DNA of 43,448 nt from Gemmatimonadota bacterium. Its GTDB lineage: Bacteria; Gemmatimonadota; Gemmatimonadetes; Gemmatimonadales; GWC2-71-9. The stretch covers positions 1 to 43,448 of the forward strand of contig QHUS01000070.1 of the NCBI GenBank assembly GCA_003222035.1, given 5' to 3'. The notes below the pieces were generated by a model, which saw nothing but the letters and a program-made list of their open reading frames with translations, was not told the DNA's origin and searched no databases. Below, piece by piece: positions 10,254 to 18,878 of the stretch (position 1 is the stretch's first letter; the number at the start of each line of letters is the position of its first letter). A program made the position numbers and the translations under genes.

Positions 10254-12224
10254 TTAACCGGGCGTGCCCCCCTCGCCCCCCTCGCCGCCCCCGCCGCGCG
10301 CGAACTCGAGGATCCGGCGCTCCAGCTCGAAAAGCTCGACCGGCTTGACCAGCACGCGCTCCCGCGGGACCGGCGTGTTCCCCGACTGAGCGAGCTGGGA
10401 GACGTCGCCCGACAGGAACAGCACCCGCGCCGCCATGTCCGGGTGCTCGTCCTCGAGTTGGGCAAACAGGTCGATGCCGCCCATGCGCGGCATGCGCAGG
10501 TCTACGAGGACGACGTCGGCAGGCTGAGCGCGGAGGCGGGTCAACCCTTCGATTCCATCCGCCGCCTGGTCCACGACCGCGCCGCGCCGAGTGAGATAGC
10601 GGGCCATCGGTCCCCGCACCCCTTCCTCGTCTTCGACGATCAGCACGCGGAGTCCCGCCAGCGGCTGTGCGACCTGCGGGGCTTGAGCGCCCTCGGCGAG
10701 GGATGGAGAAGCAGCGGAGGGAGAGGGAGGGGGAGGGGAAGGGGTGGATGATCTGGGACCGGACGCTGCTACCACGGGCAAGGTGAGAACGAAACGGGCA
10801 CCCAGGCCGGGGAGCGCAACCAGCGCCAGGTCCCCGCCGGCCTCGCGCGCGATCTGGCGCGAGATATAGAGACCGAGCCCGGTGCCGCGCCGGCCCTTGG
10901 TGGTGGCGAAGGGCCGGAACAGACGGGGTGCAATCTCGGGCGCGACGCCCTTCCCATTATCCCCGACCGCGACGGACACGCGCGCGTCCTCCACCCAGGT
11001 GTCGACGGTGAGCCGGCGGGGCGGGTTGATGGCGTGGAGCGCGTCGATCGCGTTGGACAGCAGATTGACCACGACCTGCTCGAGCTTGATCGCGTCCCCC
11101 GCGACCGCGGGCAGGTGGGCGTCGAGCTGCCCACCAACCGTGATCTCGTCGACGCCGAAGCGGTAGGACACCAGATCGAGGGCGCCCCGCACCACGTCGT
11201 TGAGGTTGACGCTGGTGACCTCACGCTCGGTGGCGCGCACGAAGCGCAGCAGGCCACGCAACAGCTTGGTCGCCCGGCGCACCTGGCGCAGAATCTGTGT
11301 CATCTCACCGCGCTGCTCGGCGTCGATCGCGGGATCGGCGAGCCGGTTTTCCGCGTGCGCGGCGATCGCCATCAGCGGGTTGTTCACCTCGTGCGCCACG
11401 CCGGCGAGAAGCTCGCCGGCGGCCGCGAAGCGGCCCTGCTCCTCCGCCCGATCCCGCAGGATACGGGTCATCGCGTTGAAGTGCTCGGCCAGCCGCCCGA
11501 GCTCGTCGGCCCCGCGCACCGGGATCCCCACGGTGAGGTCGCCGTCGGCGACCTGGGCGAGGCCGGTCTCGAGCTCGCTCAGCGGACGCCACACACGCCG
11601 GCGCACCACGTACGCCAACGCGGGGACGAACAGCACGCCGACGATCAGCCAGATGATCGTGTCGCGCCGCGCCACGTCCACCGCTTCCCGCAACTCCCGC
11701 TGGCCGGCTACCACGTCCGCCCGCGCGATTCGCGCCGCTGCGTCCTTGGCGTGGTCCGCGACGCGCACCAGCTGTTCGACCGCGATCAGCGTTTCGGTGG
11801 CGTTCGGGACCCGTCCTCGCTCGAGCGCCTCAACGAACTCGGTCAGGGCGCTCGCGAGCCGCGACAGCGCCTCGTCGGTCCGCGCGAACGCGGCCCGCAG
11901 CGCCAGCGAGAAGAGCGCCCTGGAAGGGATGGCAAGCGGCGCCCGCCCGAGATCCAGCCAGCGGCGCGCCGCCGCGACAGAATCGGGCTCCGCCCTGGAG
12001 CGCCGGGCCAGTCCCCGCGCCACCATCAAGGCCTGATCGAGCACGCTGTCCCGCCGCGCGAGATCCTCTCCCACGCTGGCGATCGCCTCCGTGAGCGAGC
12101 CGAGCACCAGCACGGGACGACTGACGCGGAAGAACATGTACACGGGCAAGGCGGCGGCGTACGTGCCCGCCGCTATCGCGACCGCGAGCAGCGTCACGCG
12201 CAGGCTAGGTCGGTGAGGTCTCAC
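10254..12224 (-). CDS. Hybrid sensor histidine kinase with C-terminal receiver
   Basis: This 656-residue membrane kinase has a TM helix at about 10-32, a ~150-residue helical periplasmic sensor region and a second TM at 189-207. A HAMP domain follows (208-262), then HisKA with H278 (GVAHEVNNPL), and a HATPase domain with the N box (N391), GDNGKGV, LFRPFATTK and GTGLGL. A Pro/Ser linker (about 488-520) leads to a receiver domain with E531/D532, phospho-acceptor D575 and K627. All catalytic residues are intact. No output regulator is adjacent, so phosphate probably passes to an unlinked protein. The C-terminus ends in a Gly/Glu-rich tail. The start is GTG 12224. Its place among the NADH and succinate dehydrogenase genes makes a respiratory or redox signal conceivable, but the sensor domain itself gives no ligand. 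Confidence 0.92.
   Translation of the reverse strand: MRPHRPSLRVTLLAVAIAAGTYAAALPVYMFFRVSRPVLVLGSLTEAIASVGEDLARRDSVLDQALMVARGLARRSRAEPDSVAAARRWLDLGRAPLAIPSRALFSLALRAAFARTDEALSRLASALTEFVEALERGRVPNATETLIAVEQLVRVADHAKDAAARIARADVVAGQRELREAVDVARRDTIIWLIVGVLFVPALAYVVRRRVWRPLSELETGLAQVADGDLTVGIPVRGADELGRLAEHFNAMTRILRDRAEEQGRFAAAGELLAGVAHEVNNPLMAIAAHAENRLADPAIDAEQRGEMTQILRQVRRATKLLRGLLRFVRATEREVTSVNLNDVVRGALDLVSYRFGVDEITVGGQLDAHLPAVAGDAIKLEQVVVNLLSNAIDALHAINPPRRLTVDTWVEDARVSVAVGDNGKGVAPEIAPRLFRPFATTKGRRGTGLGLYISRQIAREAGGDLALVALPGLGARFVLTLPVVAASGPRSSTPSPPPPSPSAASPSLAEGAQAPQVAQPLAGLRVLIVEDEEGVRGPMARYLTRRGAVVDQAADGIEGLTRLRAQPADVVLVDLRMPRMGGIDLFAQLEDEHPDMAARVLFLSGDVSQLAQSGNTPVPRERVLVKPVELFELERRILEFARGGGGEGGEGGTPG
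10717..10747. repeat. G-rich tract (G runs broken by A) in the kinase linker
   Basis: The plus strand is almost pure purine here (GGAGGGAGAGGGAGGGGGAG and on). On the coding strand it reads as the Pro/Ser-rich linker between the kinase core and the receiver. It resembles the G-rich tracts in nuoG, the UPF0182 gene and fabD. A related C-rich tract at about 10265-10295 encodes the Gly/Glu tail of the same protein. Confidence 0.6.
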
Positions 12225-12357
12225 GCGTCAACCGTTGCGACAGCGTCAGGCTAAGATAATGCTCCGGGGCGACACGGACCCCCTTCCTCACTGGCGGCGC
12301 CGTGCCCGACTGCCCACATTAGCCTTCGCACTGCCACGACGGAGGACCGAGGCGCGC
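12225..12357. promoter_or_regulatory. Divergent intergenic region, kinase and membrane protein
   Basis: This is the largest gap in the window (133 bases) and must hold the promoters of the kinase (-) and of the two membrane proteins (+). On the plus strand GATAAT at 12255-12260 is a good -10 match, but TTGCGA at 12235 is too close to be its ideal -35. GGAGGA at 12341-12346 is the ribosome binding site for ATG 12358. Confidence 0.3.
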
Positions 12358-12789
12358 ATGGCGAGCGATAGCGGCGACCGCGGGAGGATCGTGATCGGCT
12401 ACGCGGCGTGGGCTACCATTTGTGCGGCGGTAGCCGGCGTCGTGATCTCCCTGATCCATACCTTTTTCTTCAGCTACCACGCGACCGGTGCCGGATTGTG
12501 GCGCACGCTGCTCGAAGACGCCGTCAGGACGGTCGCCATCGCCGCCGGCCAGGGAGCGGTCGCGTTGGTGACCGGAAGCATCCTGGCGCGGCTCGGTCGT
12601 GCGCTCCATGCCACTTTCCTCCTCGGCCTGCTCGTCGGGCTGTTCGACTTCGTGATGAACTTCCTGCAAGTGGCGGTGCCTCGCATCGAGCTCGCTTGGG
12701 TACCCGATCTCATCATTCTGACCGGTGTCACGATCGTCATCACAGTCGCCGGGTCCCGCTCCGCAGCCGCGCCGTCCGCACCGCCGTGA
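12358..12789 (+). CDS. Four-helix integral membrane protein, unknown
   Basis: The 143-residue product has four predicted membrane helices at about 13-37, 56-78, 84-105 and 115-132 with short loops, and a Ser/Ala/Pro tail. No family is recognised. ATG 12358 follows GGAGGA with 11 bases of spacing; the frame is open upstream to 12235, but that part lies in the intergenic region and is Arg-rich, so it is unlikely to be translated. The stop overlaps the GTG start of the DUF2339 gene (GTGA), so the two are probably co-translated and may work together in the membrane. Confidence 0.75.
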   Translation: MASDSGDRGRIVIGYAAWATICAAVAGVVISLIHTFFFSYHATGAGLWRTLLEDAVRTVAIAAGQGAVALVTGSILARLGRALHATFLLGLLVGLFDFVMNFLQVAVPRIELAWVPDLIILTGVTIVITVAGSRSAAAPSAPP

Positions 12790-14648
12790 GCGACGAGCTC
12801 GCGCGGCTCGAGCGACGCGTGGCAGTCCTGGAGGAGATGCTTCGCCGGCTCCTCGCCGCCGGTGCCGCTCCCGAACACGTCGCACCGCCTCCAGAGCCGC
12901 GACGCTCGCCCGTGAGCGAGTTACGAGTCCAGGAACCGTCGCCATACACCCGTCCATCCCCGCGTCGCTCGCCGCCCTCCGGCAGTCCATCGACCCAAGA
13001 TCTCGAACAGTGGTTCGGCCAGCGCGGGCTCCTTTTCGTAGGGGTGCTCGCCCTGCTGACGGCAGCCGGGTTCTTCCTCAAGTACGCGATCGACCGCGGC
13101 TGGATCCCTCCGGCGCTCCGAGCGGCGCTCGCGATCACTGCAGGGGTCGGTGTGGCGACGTGGGGGGAGAGACGCCTGCGCGCCGGCCTCCGGGGCTACG
13201 GCGCGGCGATGATCGGGGCAGGGGGGGGGCTCGCGTACCTCGGCCTATGGGCGGCGGCCGGACCGTACGGCTTGATCGAGCGTCGCATCGGCGTGCTGCT
13301 CCTTGCCGCGTGCACGGTGGTCGTGATCCTGCTCGCGTTGCGGCACGAGATCGAGGGACTCGCGCTCTGGGCGCTCGCCGGGGCTTATCTCGCCCCGATC
13401 CTGCTCGCGCCCGCGGTTCCGAACCCCGAGGCGTTCCTCGGTTACCTCGAGGTCATCGGCCTCGGTGCGGGCCTGCTCGCGTACTCGATGGCCTGGCGCC
13501 GCGCCTACGACCTGGCGCTGGCCGGGTACTTCCTGCTCGCAGCGGCCGGGGCTTCACGAGCGTTGGCGAGTGCGCTCGGGTGCTGGTTCCTCGCCGCGGG
13601 TGCCCTGCTCACACTCCAGGTGACACGGCGCCGCGCCTGGCCCGAAGCCCGGATCGGCGCGCTCGTCCTCACGTGGATACTCGCCGCGGTCGCGTTGGCC
13701 ACACCACTCGGAGGCTCGGAGACACGACGATGGCTCGCGTTGGCCGCGCTGTTCGCCGTCGCCGGACTCTTGTGGTGGCAGGGACTCGCGGAGGACCCGT
13801 TGCGGTCGCCGACGGAGGCGCTCCTCTTCGTCGCCAATCCTTTCGTCCTGGTCGCACTCACCGGCATCGGCGACCCACCGGGTTTGGCGCGCGTGCCAAG
13901 CGTGCTGCCGGCGTTGCTTGCCGTCGCCTACGGCGCGCCAGGATGGGCACGGCGGACCGCTCCGCACTTCGTCCTGGGCGTGGCGCTCGCTGCGTACACC
14001 GTGGCGGTCCAATGGCCGCCCGCGACCGTGGTTCTGGGATGGACGGCGCTGTGCCTGCTGGCGCTCGTCGCCGAGCGGGAAGCCGGGCGCCCTGGCGGCC
14101 GGCTCGCCGCGCTGGGACTTGCGGTCCTCGCGTTTGGCGGCCTGTTCAGCGTCGCGCTCTGGTCACGACCCTCGGACAGCCCAACGTTCGCCGACGCGTG
14201 GGCGCTTGCCCTGTACGGCTACGTCATCGGCACGGCCGCGGCGGCCGCGCGCTGGGGGAGCGGTTGGGCCGATCCCCGCCTGGCTCGCTGGACGGCGCGC
14301 GGTGGCGAGCTGGCGTGGGTATTGTGCGGGGCAGCCGTGTTCGTGGGCGGTTCGGTCGAGCTGCAACGCTATTTCGGGCCGCGTTCACCGCTCGCGAGTG
14401 ACCTCGCCCTCAGCGTGTTCTGGCTGCTCTATGCGGGGGCGCTGGTGCGGCTGGGGTTCCAGCGCGACCGGAAGGACGTCCGCTCAGCGGGCCTTGCGGT
14501 GGCCGCGGCGGCGGGGCTGAAGATCGTCGTCTACGATCTCTCGACCCTGGAGGCGCTATACAGGATCGCGTCGTTCTTCGCCCTCGCCCTAATCGCCCTC
14601 GCCCTCGCCTATACGTATAACCGAAGAGCGGCGTCGAGCAGGAGTTGA
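12786..14648 (+). CDS. DUF2339 family multi-spanning membrane protein
   Basis: This 620-residue protein starts with a short coiled coil (SDELARLERRVAVLEEML, about 2-19) and a Pro/Ser-rich linker to about residue 70. Many membrane helices then follow through to the C-terminus. The ending LKIVVYDLSTLEALYRIASF is the characteristic DUF2339 signature. The family is widespread but of unknown function; fixed helices plus an N-terminal coiled coil suggest a scaffold or transporter-like role, which is not established. The start is GTG 12786 in overlap with the preceding stop; the frame upstream is a shadow of that gene. It converges on dcd with an 18-base gap. Confidence 0.88.
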   Translation: MSDELARLERRVAVLEEMLRRLLAAGAAPEHVAPPPEPRRSPVSELRVQEPSPYTRPSPRRSPPSGSPSTQDLEQWFGQRGLLFVGVLALLTAAGFFLKYAIDRGWIPPALRAALAITAGVGVATWGERRLRAGLRGYGAAMIGAGGGLAYLGLWAAAGPYGLIERRIGVLLLAACTVVVILLALRHEIEGLALWALAGAYLAPILLAPAVPNPEAFLGYLEVIGLGAGLLAYSMAWRRAYDLALAGYFLLAAAGASRALASALGCWFLAAGALLTLQVTRRRAWPEARIGALVLTWILAAVALATPLGGSETRRWLALAALFAVAGLLWWQGLAEDPLRSPTEALLFVANPFVLVALTGIGDPPGLARVPSVLPALLAVAYGAPGWARRTAPHFVLGVALAAYTVAVQWPPATVVLGWTALCLLALVAEREAGRPGGRLAALGLAVLAFGGLFSVALWSRPSDSPTFADAWALALYGYVIGTAAAAARWGSGWADPRLARWTARGGELAWVLCGAAVFVGGSVELQRYFGPRSPLASDLALSVFWLLYAGALVRLGFQRDRKDVRSAGLAVAAAAGLKIVVYDLSTLEALYRIASFFALALIALALAYTYNRRAASSRS

Positions 14649-14668
14649 CGTCTTTGGTCGACGCCTTT
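14630..14668. terminator. Weak bidirectional hairpin between DUF2339 gene and dcd
   Basis: GGCGTCGA at 14630-14637 and TCGACGCC at 14658-14665 can pair in an eight-pair stem with a 20-base loop, followed by TTT on the plus strand. The two genes converge here, so a shared terminator would be expected. The loop is long and the T run short, so support is weak. Confidence 0.3.
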
Positions 14669-15227
14669 ACAGTCTCGGCAGCGTGATGCCCTGTTGCGCT
14701 TGATACTTGCCCTTCTTGTCCTTGTAACTGACCTCGGTTTCGTCCCCCTCGTCGGCCGTGAAGAACAGCACTTGCGCAATCCCTTCGTTGGCGTAGATGC
14801 GTGCGGGGAGGGGTGTGGTGTTCGAGATCTCGAGCGTTACGAACCCCTCCCATTCGGGCTCGAACGGCGTCACATTCGTGATGATGCCACAGCGCGCGTA
14901 CGTGCTCTTGCCGACGCAGATGGTGAGCACGTTGCGCGGGATGCGGAAGTATTCGATGGAGCGGGCGAGCGCGAACGAGTTGGGCGGCACGATGCAGACG
15001 TCGCCGGTGAACTCGACGAACGATTTCGGATCGAACTGCTTCGGGTCCACGACCGCGGAGAGGGCGTTGGTGAAGATCTTGAACTCGGGCGCGACGCGCA
15101 TGTCGTAGCCGTAGGATGAGACGCCGTACGAGATGACGCCGGCGCGTGGCTGGTAGTCGGCGAACGGCTCGATCATGCGGTGCGCGCGCACCATGCGTCG
15201 AATCCAGCGATCGGATTTGATGGACAT
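14667..15227 (-). CDS. dcd: dCTP deaminase
   Basis: Dcd deaminates dCTP to dUTP, the precursor of dUMP for thymidylate synthesis. The 186-residue product has the usual length when started at ATG 15227 (MSIKSDRWI), which is the conserved start; an ATG ten codons upstream is less likely. The core [10 protein letters not shown] carries the nucleotide-binding Ser and Arg, and LEISN holds the catalytic glutamate that follows the WEGFVT strand. It belongs to the subgroup with Lys in place of the first Arg of the RSS motif. It is divergent from nuoA. Some related enzymes also hydrolyse dUTP; the motifs seen here do not settle that. Confidence 0.95.
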   Translation of the reverse strand: MSIKSDRWIRRMVRAHRMIEPFADYQPRAGVISYGVSSYGYDMRVAPEFKIFTNALSAVVDPKQFDPKSFVEFTGDVCIVPPNSFALARSIEYFRIPRNVLTICVGKSTYARCGIITNVTPFEPEWEGFVTLEISNTTPLPARIYANEGIAQVLFFTADEGDETEVSYKDKKGKYQAQQGITLPRL

Positions 15228-15275
15228 GGCGCGGCAATATATCTGCGGCATCGACACTTACGCCACTCGATTCGG

Positions 15276-15304
15276 TTGACAACCCCGGCACGCGGGAATA
15301 CGTT
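15276..15304 (+). promoter_or_regulatory. Sigma-70-type promoter for the nuo operon
   Basis: A perfect -35 box TTGACA (15276-15281) is followed by a 17-base spacer and TACGTT (15299-15304, three of six matches to TATAAT). A start near 15311 would leave a 5' leader of about 25 bases before the nuoA ATG at 15337. This is the best promoter match in the window and sits where the 14-kb nuo operon must begin. Confidence 0.6.
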
Positions 15305-15336
15305 TCGGCGAGTCAAGTGAATTTTTTCACGAACTC

Positions 15337-15717
15337 ATGAACCGGCCCTATCTCTCCTTCCTCCTCCTGCTCGGCTTCGTGGCGTTCAACGCGGTCCTGT
15401 TGATCGGCCTGTCGCACCTGCTCGCGCCCCGCAAACCCACGCCCGTGAAGGACAGTCCCTACGAGAGCGGCATGCCGCCCTTGGGGTCGGCGCACGAGCG
15501 TTTCTCCGTGAAGTTCTATCTCGTCGCCATGCTCTTCATCATCTTCGACATCGAGACCGTGTTCCTGATTCCCTGGGGCACGATCTACTTCGGGGGCGCG
15601 GGGAGCGGGGGAGGCCCGAGCACGGGATTTCTGCTCGTGGAGATGCTGGTGTTCATGATCATCTTGGCGGTGGGATACGTCTACGTATGGAAACGAGGTG
15701 CGTTGCAATGGGACTGA
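15337..15717 (+). CDS. nuoA: NADH-quinone oxidoreductase subunit A
   Basis: NuoA is a small membrane subunit of complex I near the quinone cavity. The 126-residue protein has three membrane helices (about 8-28, 63-85, 96-117). It also has the conserved loop with the PYESG motif at about 40-45, the segment that is disordered and redox-sensitive in resolved structures, and the [10 protein letters not shown] signature in helix 2. A short Gly/Ser-rich insertion (GGAGSGGG) lies before helix 3. It is the first gene of the operon, and the promoter at 15276 fits it. A 43-base gap separates it from nuoB. Confidence 0.97.
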   Translation: MNRPYLSFLLLLGFVAFNAVLLIGLSHLLAPRKPTPVKDSPYESGMPPLGSAHERFSVKFYLVAMLFIIFDIETVFLIPWGTIYFGGAGSGGGPSTGFLLVEMLVFMIILAVGYVYVWKRGALQWD

Positions 15718-15760
15718 ACCGTCTGACGGGAACGCCACGCGAAGACGTAGCACAACGACG

Positions 15761-16381
15761 ATGAAACGAGTCATCGAGACGAAAGAAGTCGCCGGCCAGA
15801 GCCCGAACTATCTGTTGGCCAAGTTCCAGGACCTGATCGACTGGGCCGTGAACTCGTCGCGCGCCAATTCGCTCTGGCCCATGCCGTTCGGGACGGCGTG
15901 CTGTGCCATCGAGTTCATGGCGACGGCGGCGAGCCGTTACGACTTCGCGCGCTTCGGGATGGAGCGACAAGCGTACTCGCCGCGGCAGGCGGACGTGCTG
16001 ATCTGCGCCGGCCGGCTGCCGTTCAAGCTGGCGCCCGTGATCCGGCGCATTTACGACCAAATGACGCAACCCAAATGGGTGATTTCGATGGGTGCGTGCG
16101 CCTCGACCGGCGGTATCTTCGACAACTACGCCATGGTGCAGGGGATCGACACGATCGTGCCGGTGGACGTCTACGTCCCCGGATGCCCGCCGCGGCCGGA
16201 GGGGCTGTTGTACGGCGTGCTCCTGCTCCACAAGAAGATCAAGGGCGAGTCGCTGTTCGACGGCGTCCCGCGCCGCGAGGAGCAACCGCTCGACGAGCGT
16301 GGCCTGCGCCTCCCGCCCGATCAGATCGACGAGATCTCGGAACCGTTCGGGAACTCGGTCCACCAGTTCCGCTCGACGTGA
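15761..16381 (+). CDS. nuoB: NADH-quinone oxidoreductase subunit B
   Basis: NuoB carries cluster N2, the last iron-sulfur centre before quinone. In the 206-residue product the tandem cysteines C47-C48 (GTACCAIE), C113 (MGACASTGG) and C142 ([11 protein letters not shown]) are the four N2 ligands, all present. ATG 15761 starts the conserved region; the frame is open upstream to 15698 only as the shadow of the nuoA end. The stop overlaps the GTG of nuoC as GTGA. The C-terminal ~40 residues are a charged tail beyond the core fold. Confidence 0.97.
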   Translation: MKRVIETKEVAGQSPNYLLAKFQDLIDWAVNSSRANSLWPMPFGTACCAIEFMATAASRYDFARFGMERQAYSPRQADVLICAGRLPFKLAPVIRRIYDQMTQPKWVISMGACASTGGIFDNYAMVQGIDTIVPVDVYVPGCPPRPEGLLYGVLLLHKKIKGESLFDGVPRREEQPLDERGLRLPPDQIDEISEPFGNSVHQFRST

Positions 16382-16995
16382 ATCCCTCCGTCGACGCCCT
16401 GCGAGCGACCTTCGGCAACGCGATCGGCCGCGCGCTCGACTCGTGCGGCGACACCATCGTATACGTCGCGCGCGAGCAGCTGCTCGCCGTCATGGCGTGG
16501 CTGCGCGACACGCCGGAGCAGGCCTACGACTACCTCGTGGACGTCACCGCGGTCGAGTACCGCGACCGCGAGCGGCCGCTCGAGCTAGTCTACAACCTGC
16601 GCTCGCTCGCGCGCCGCGCCGACCTGCGGGTCAAGGTCACGCTCGACCCGCGGGGCGACCTCACGGTCGACTCCGTGGTGCCGCTGTGGCGCGGCGCCGA
16701 CTGGCTCGAGCGCGAAGCCTTCGACATGTTCGGGGTCACGTTCCGGGGGCATCCCGATCTGCGGCGGATCCTGATGTGGGAGACGTACGCCGAAGGCTAT
16801 CCGTTGCGAAAGGACTTTCCCCTCCGCGGGCGGTTCAGTCGCGCCGAGCAGGTGCGCCAGGCCCTCGCCGCCAACCCCGAAGCACATTACTCCATGGAGG
16901 AGCTCTCGATTGCCGAGGCGTATGACGAGCTCCCCGCCGATATGAAGGAGCGGCTGCGCCGTGGCGAACGGGGCACGCTCCCCGACTTCGAATGA
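16378..16995 (+). CDS. nuoC: NADH-quinone oxidoreductase subunit C (30 kDa)
   Basis: NuoC is a peripheral-arm subunit that bridges NuoD and NuoI. The 205-residue product carries the 30-kDa signature: [10 protein letters not shown], then [10 protein letters not shown] and [12 protein letters not shown] 16378 overlaps the nuoB stop. It is a separate gene here, not fused to nuoD as in E. coli. It ends with an ATGA overlap into nuoD. Confidence 0.96.
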   Translation: MNPSVDALRATFGNAIGRALDSCGDTIVYVAREQLLAVMAWLRDTPEQAYDYLVDVTAVEYRDRERPLELVYNLRSLARRADLRVKVTLDPRGDLTVDSVVPLWRGADWLEREAFDMFGVTFRGHPDLRRILMWETYAEGYPLRKDFPLRGRFSRAEQVRQALAANPEAHYSMEELSIAEAYDELPADMKERLRRGERGTLPDFE

Positions 16996-18278
16996 CCAAA
17001 CGCACGGTCGAGCTCGAGCTCGCCACACCGGGGCTGGACGCGCAGGGTCGGCCGGTGCGCGTGCCGCTCGCGGTCACGGACACCGATGCGTCCCCGACGG
17101 AGCCGCACCTCGCGGGCGAGCACATGCTGATCAACATCGGGCCCCAGCACCCCGCGACGCACGGTGTGCTGCGGCTCGTCGTGGAGCTCGACGGGGAGAC
17201 CGTCGTCCGCGTCATCCCCCACGTCGGCTACCTCCACTCGGGTTTCGAGAAGCTGGGGGAGTACCGCCACTACAACCAGATCATCCCGCTCACCGACCGC
17301 ACCGACTACCTGTCGCCGATGGCGAACAACATCGGGTTCGCGCTCGCGGCCGAGAAGCTCATGGGGATCGAAGTCACGCCGCGCTGCACGGTGCTACGGG
17401 TGATCGCGTGCGAGATGAGCCGCATCATCTCGCACATGGTCTGGCTTGGCACCACGGCGATCGACCTCGGCGCGTTCACGCCGTTCCTGTGGGCGTTCCA
17501 GCAGCGGGAGCTCATCTACAATCTCCAGGAGACGTGGACCGGCGCGCGGTTGACGACCAGCGTGACCCGCGTGGGCGGCATGATGGCCGATATCCCCGAC
17601 GACTTCGTGCCCGGGCTGCGTGCGTTCACGCAGCAGTTCCCCCGCACGCTGGGCGAGATCGACCGCGTCCTGACCCGCAATTCCGTGTGGGTCGGGCGGA
17701 CGCAGGGCGTCGGGGCGCTCACGGCAGCGGAGGCGATCAACTACTCCCTGTCGGGTCCGATGCTCCGCGCCAGCGGCGTCCCGTACGACCTCCGCAAGGA
17801 CCAGCCGTACCTGAACTATGAGACGTACGACTTCGACGTCGTGGTCGGTGAGCACGGCGACGTGTACGACCGCTATCTCGTGCGGCTCGAGGAGTGTTCG
17901 CAGTCGAACCGGATTCTCGAGCAGGCGCTCAACCGTCTCCCGGACGGTCCCATCAACGTCGACGATCCGCGCCTGATTCTTCCCCCCAAGTCGCGCGCCA
18001 TGAACGACATGGAGGCGATGATCTACCACTTCAAGCAGGTCATGGAAGGCGTGAAGGCGCCGATCGGCGAAGCGTACGTGGGAATCGAGAACCCCAAGGG
18101 CGAGCTGGGCAATTACCTCGTGTCGGACGGCACGGCGAAGCCCGTGCGCTGGCGCATCCGGCCCCCGTCGTTCATCAACCTGTCGGCGCTCCCGAAGATG
18201 GCGGAGGGGCACCTGCTCTCCGACCTGATCGCCATCAATGCGTCGGTCGACATCGTCATGGGCGAGGTGGATCGATGA
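16992..18278 (+). CDS. nuoD: NADH-quinone oxidoreductase subunit D (49 kDa)
   Basis: NuoD forms most of the quinone-binding site with NuoB. The 428-residue protein has INIGPQHPATHG near residue 48-59, including the conserved His of the quinone headgroup loop, and PHVGYLHSGFEKLGE. The RPPSFINLSAL segment and the ending SVDIVMGEVDR are typical. The N-terminal ~40 residues are a non-conserved extension. Junctions on both sides overlap (ATGA), which supports coupled translation and fixed stoichiometry. Confidence 0.97.
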   Translation: MTKRTVELELATPGLDAQGRPVRVPLAVTDTDASPTEPHLAGEHMLINIGPQHPATHGVLRLVVELDGETVVRVIPHVGYLHSGFEKLGEYRHYNQIIPLTDRTDYLSPMANNIGFALAAEKLMGIEVTPRCTVLRVIACEMSRIISHMVWLGTTAIDLGAFTPFLWAFQQRELIYNLQETWTGARLTTSVTRVGGMMADIPDDFVPGLRAFTQQFPRTLGEIDRVLTRNSVWVGRTQGVGALTAAEAINYSLSGPMLRASGVPYDLRKDQPYLNYETYDFDVVVGEHGDVYDRYLVRLEECSQSNRILEQALNRLPDGPINVDDPRLILPPKSRAMNDMEAMIYHFKQVMEGVKAPIGEAYVGIENPKGELGNYLVSDGTAKPVRWRIRPPSFINLSALPKMAEGHLLSDLIAINASVDIVMGEVDR

Positions 18279-18793
18279 GCGTCACCGCGCATCCGACGCC
18301 GGCGGGCACGGAGGAATACCAGCCCGTCTTCGTCGGCGCGACGCTCGAGGCGTTGGGCGAGATCCTGACCCGTTACCCCACCAGGCAGGCGGCGTTGCTC
18401 CCGGCGCTGTGGCTGGTCCAGGGAGCGCGCGGCTGGATCTCCGACCGCAACATGGCCGAGGTCGCCGAGGTACTCGGGCTGACGCCCGCCTACGTGAAGG
18501 GCGTGGTCACGTTCTACACCATGTATCACCAGCACCCGGTGGGGCGACACTTCGTGCAGGTGTGCACGACGTCGCCGTGCAACGTCTGCGGCGCGGAGGA
18601 CGTGGTGCGGGCCCTGCTCGAGGCGACCGGCGCCAACGAGCTCGGTGCCACGAGCCCGGACGGCAACTGGACGGTGATCGAGGTAGAGTGCCTCGGGGCG
18701 TGCGGCTTCGCCACGCCGATCCTCGTGAACGACGACTTCATCGAGAGCGTGACGCCGGACAAGGTTCCGGATCTGGTGAGGAAATACAAGTGA
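18275..18793 (+). CDS. nuoE: NADH-quinone oxidoreductase subunit E (24 kDa)
   Basis: NuoE holds the [2Fe-2S] cluster N1a next to the NADH-oxidising NuoF. The 172-residue product has the thioredoxin-like cluster motif C-x4-C (CTTSPC) and C-x3-C (CLGAC). A start at ATG 18275 overlaps the nuoD stop. The stop at 18791-18793 is followed directly by a palindromic repeat before nuoF, the only such break in this part of the operon. Confidence 0.96.
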   Translation: MSVTAHPTPAGTEEYQPVFVGATLEALGEILTRYPTRQAALLPALWLVQGARGWISDRNMAEVAEVLGLTPAYVKGVVTFYTMYHQHPVGRHFVQVCTTSPCNVCGAEDVVRALLEATGANELGATSPDGNWTVIEVECLGACGFATPILVNDDFIESVTPDKVPDLVRKYK

Positions 18794-18798
18794 GAGAC

Positions 18799-18867
18799 GA
18801 ACGCGGAAGGGGGAACGCGGAAGTCGGAACAGGGTGTTCCGCGTTCCGCGTTCCGCGTTCCGACTTC
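18799..18867. repeat. Imperfect palindrome of GGAACGC units between nuoE and nuoF
   Basis: A left arm (18799-18830) and a right arm (18836-18867) of 32 bases pair with about 26 matches across a five-base loop. The arms consist of short repeats of GGAACGC/GCGTTCC type; the 11-mer GAAGTCGGAAC and its exact complement GTTCCGACTTC mark the ends. It fills almost the whole gap between two otherwise tightly coupled genes. It resembles a REP-like dispersed element; the window contains no second copy that I can see. Confidence 0.75.
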
Positions 18868-18878
18868 GGAGCGCTCTG

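Noticed and set aside
12725..14401. Plus-strand frame of 558 codons inside the DUF2339 gene
   Set aside because: Arg/Pro-rich alternate frame; the DUF2339 frame has membrane helices and the family signature.
15698..15760. Earlier start for nuoB
   Set aside because: The extra residues are a shadow of the nuoA end and are Arg/Thr-rich; family starts fit ATG 15761.
18799..18867. The short repeats as a CRISPR array
   Set aside because: Units are 7 bases without spacers and the arrangement is a single palindrome; no cas genes nearby.
18834..18878. Upstream extension of nuoF through the palindrome
   Set aside because: Encodes repeat-derived residues only; ATG 18879 has a GGAG and matches the family start. 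Kept only as a minor possibility.
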